From positions 59,715,369-59,779,368 of the forward strand of contig OX442314.1 of NCBI GenBank assembly GCA_949358305.1: 64,000 nucleotides of DNA, written 5' to 3'. Under the pieces are notes generated by a model. The model saw only the letters and a program-made list of their open reading frames with translations. It did no database searches and was not told the origin of the DNA. Positions 62,286 through 64,000 of the stretch are shown piece by piece. Position numbers and translations under genes: made by a program. The DNA comes from Strigamia acuminata (lineage: Eukaryota > Arthropoda > Chilopoda > Geophilomorpha > Linotaeniidae). Numbering within the stretch: position 1 is the stretch's first letter; every line of letters begins with the position of its first letter.

Positions 62286-63175
62286 TGATCAGCACCTTAA
62301 AGATTTGGATGCTGTCTTCGACAAACCTGCGACAAGCAAATTTGAAAGTGAAGCCAAGCAAATGCACTTTTGGCACCAATACTATACAGCAGGGGTCGGC
62401 AAGTAATTTTGAGTGGGGTCCGGATACTAGTGAAAATTTTTTTCAAGGTCCAGAAAAAGACAACAAAATAAAACAAAAAGAACACAAAAAACACCAAAAA
62501 CACCAAAAAAAACAAAAAAATAAAAAAAACACCAAAAAACAACAAAAATACCAAAAAAATATATAATAAAAAATATCTGGCGGTCCAAGTTTCGACCTTC
62601 CGCGGGCCGGATCCGGACCGCGGGCCGCCAGTTGCCGACCGCTGCTATACAGTATTTTAGGACATGTAGTTGACTCAGATGGTGAGTTGCCCGACCAGAG
62701 AAATTTGGAATCTGTTGCAAAATTTCCGAAACCAACCAATATAAAACTTCTTCGTGGATTCTTGGGCTTGAGCTCGTATTATCGGAAATTTATTCTCAGT
62801 ATTGTGGACATATGGAGCCCTTGGTCAACTTGACAAAAAAAAGAGAAAACATTCGTTCGGGGACCACCACATAACAGTGCAGCTAAGCTGAACAGAAATA
62901 CAACACAACAGAGAGAGAGAGAAAGTGTTTGGAAATTATTTTTGCCATTCAAAAGTTTAGACTTTATTAATATGGGAATAAGTTCTCAATAATAACTGAC
63001 CATTTTGCACTACAGAGGTTAAAAGTGTGAAAAACCCAAGTAGGAGGACACGAGCAAGATGGAGTCTGCAATTAGTCGATTTTGACTTTAATGTGATATA
63101 TGTAGTTAGGCAAAAAAAACATCTCGATGCAGAAGCAATAAACCAATGGACTCACAAGTGCCCATTTAGGCCTTA
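62286..63175 (+). pseudogene. Old Ty3/gypsy RT and RNase H remnant (right part)
   Basis: It continues the RT broken at 49617, reading QHLKDLDAVFDK, VKPSKCTFGTNT, then after the MITE LGHVVDSDGELPDQRNLESV and LLRGFLGLSSYYRKF. Near 62965-63130 an RNase H end reads FSIITDHFALQRLKS...RARWSLQLVDFDFNVIY. Frameshifts and stops are frequent. This is the oldest layer of the nest. Confidence 0.7.
62390..62644. mobile_element. hAT-type MITE (255 bp)
   Basis: The ends CAGGGGTCGGCAA and TTGCCGACCGCTG are near-perfect inverted repeats of hAT type, flanked by the 8-bp duplication CTATACAG (62382-62389, 62645-62652). The interior is an A-rich ACCAAAAA-type simple sequence plus a GC-rich GCGGGCC palindromic stretch. 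It sits inside the old RT. Confidence 0.85.
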
Positions 63176-63578
63176 AGTTTCTTAATGAGAAACAGAATCC
63201 AGTTTAGGCAGTTCTCCTCGAGCTCTCTTTCTGTCTACTGCCGACCAGTGTATGGATTGGCAGGAGTCAGATTCTTCAGACTTAAACCCATAAACACATC
63301 ATCCTTATTTAAGATTTGATTTGACTTAGTTTTATTTGACTTTGTAAATTAAGTGTCTTTAATTTAAAAGTTTTATTTAATGTTTAACTTATTTATGATT
63401 TGTGTAAATGAAATCATTATAAACCTTTGCAAGATTTATCTAGTTTAAGTTTAAACCGGATATTTGACATATTTCCGACTTCTTTTCAGAAAGAAAGTCT
63501 ATTTTGGAATAACTGTGACCGCTTGGCCACCACGATTTTACTGGTCAAACACCACACACTCAACCCCCACGTCCATTC

Positions 63579-63717
63579 GTACTAATGGGGTGGAGGGATA
63601 CCCATATAAATATGTTTAGCGTAGAGAATAAACTTACTTGACTTTAAAGCGGAGAATTGGAACATGACTGTTGTCATGGTGATTTAGTTATGCCTTTTTG
63701 GGATATTTGTTATCAAC
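63579..63717. repeat. LTR-like dispersed repeat, copy 2
   Basis: GTACTAATGGGGTGG...CCATATAAATATG...TTGTTATCAAC matches 22197-22327 with small gaps. No gene inside. The DNA on either side (63176-63578 and 63718-64000) holds nothing I recognise. Confidence 0.45.
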
Positions 63718-64000
63718 AGTAGTAGCAATTTAAGACAGAGCAACAGAGGGAAACGAAGCGAGCAATATTGCATTGTGAGCACGTGATTGGCTAATTGTAG
63801 TTATTCCAAACTGACAAAAAAAATAGCCAAGAAAAATAGATAAAAGCGCACACCGAAAAAGCAAAATGATGCAGTTTGGACAACAAATTCATGTGTTCAT
63901 GATTTGTTGATATCATAAGAGGAAATGTTGAAGATGACGCTTTTAGAAATCATGTTTTTATGTCTCTGCAAGTGGTCTGGAGTGTTTGGCACTCCATTTT

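Noticed and set aside
62297-62739. Minus-strand Phe-rich hydrophobic frames that look like membrane proteins
   Set aside because: They are the complement of the A-rich simple sequence in the hAT MITE.

Overview
This is a eukaryotic, AT-rich, repeat-dominated window. It is probably from an arthropod genome, and an arachnid is my best guess. The basis is the mix of Ty3/gypsy, Ty1/copia, hAT and other DNA-transposon remnants, animal-type zinc fingers and BTB/LRR fragments, splice sites, and an intronless gene family that resembles uncharacterised families I associate with spiders and their relatives. The organism call is inference. No bacterial operons, CRISPR arrays, rRNA or convincing tRNA genes were seen.

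Most of the window is three long, young LTR retrotransposons of one Ty3/gypsy lineage. Element 1 (1-12600, plus strand, cut by the window start), element 3 (26907-41531, minus strand) and element 2 (49766-62086, plus strand) have the same layout: LTR, a tRNA-Pro-type primer binding site two bases after the LTR, a long gag with a coiled coil, a disordered region and one CCHC knuckle, a -1 frameshift heptamer A AAA AAC just before the gag stop, then protease-RT-RNase H-integrase. Downstream of pol all three carry an unrecognised third gene, ORF3. Each ORF3 reads as a 23-39 codon first exon, a phase-0 intron of 271-671 bp and a long second exon. The three ORF3 proteins share N-terminal, middle and C-terminal blocks separated by disordered linkers. 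Elements 2 and 3 have 4-bp target duplications (AGTT, ATAT). A related solo LTR at 43156-44152 has AAAT. The LTRs contain runs of hairpins whose stems differ while the loop or basal pairs are constant.

The host part is a tandem family of an intronless gene of about 400 codons, all on the plus strand. Copy A is 14208-15416 and copy C is 45222-46451. Copy B is 5'-truncated and split by element 3 (26809-26906 and 41532-42491). Intact copies A and C have a TATA box about 40 bp before the ATG and a heat-shock-element-like GAA/TTC/GAA array about 35-50 bp further upstream, so stress-inducible expression is predicted. Copy B has lost this promoter.

Region by region: 1-12600 element 1; 12601-14100 no gene recognised; 14100-17000 copy A and a downstream block that is duplicated at 46780-47760; 17100-20700 nested repeats (an LTR, a TIR element with a protease/PHD fragment, a 17-bp tandem repeat, old gypsy RT fragments); 20700-23900 remnants including copia RT; 23918-26160 a deleted DNA transposon containing a foldback element; 26800-42500 copy B split by element 3; 43156-44950 solo LTR and broken LRR gene; 45100-47760 copy C and its block; 48600-49200 copia integrase and a BTB exon; 49360-63200 an old gypsy RT/RNase H invaded by a small LTR, which was itself invaded by element 2, plus a hAT MITE; 63200-64000 repeat remnants.
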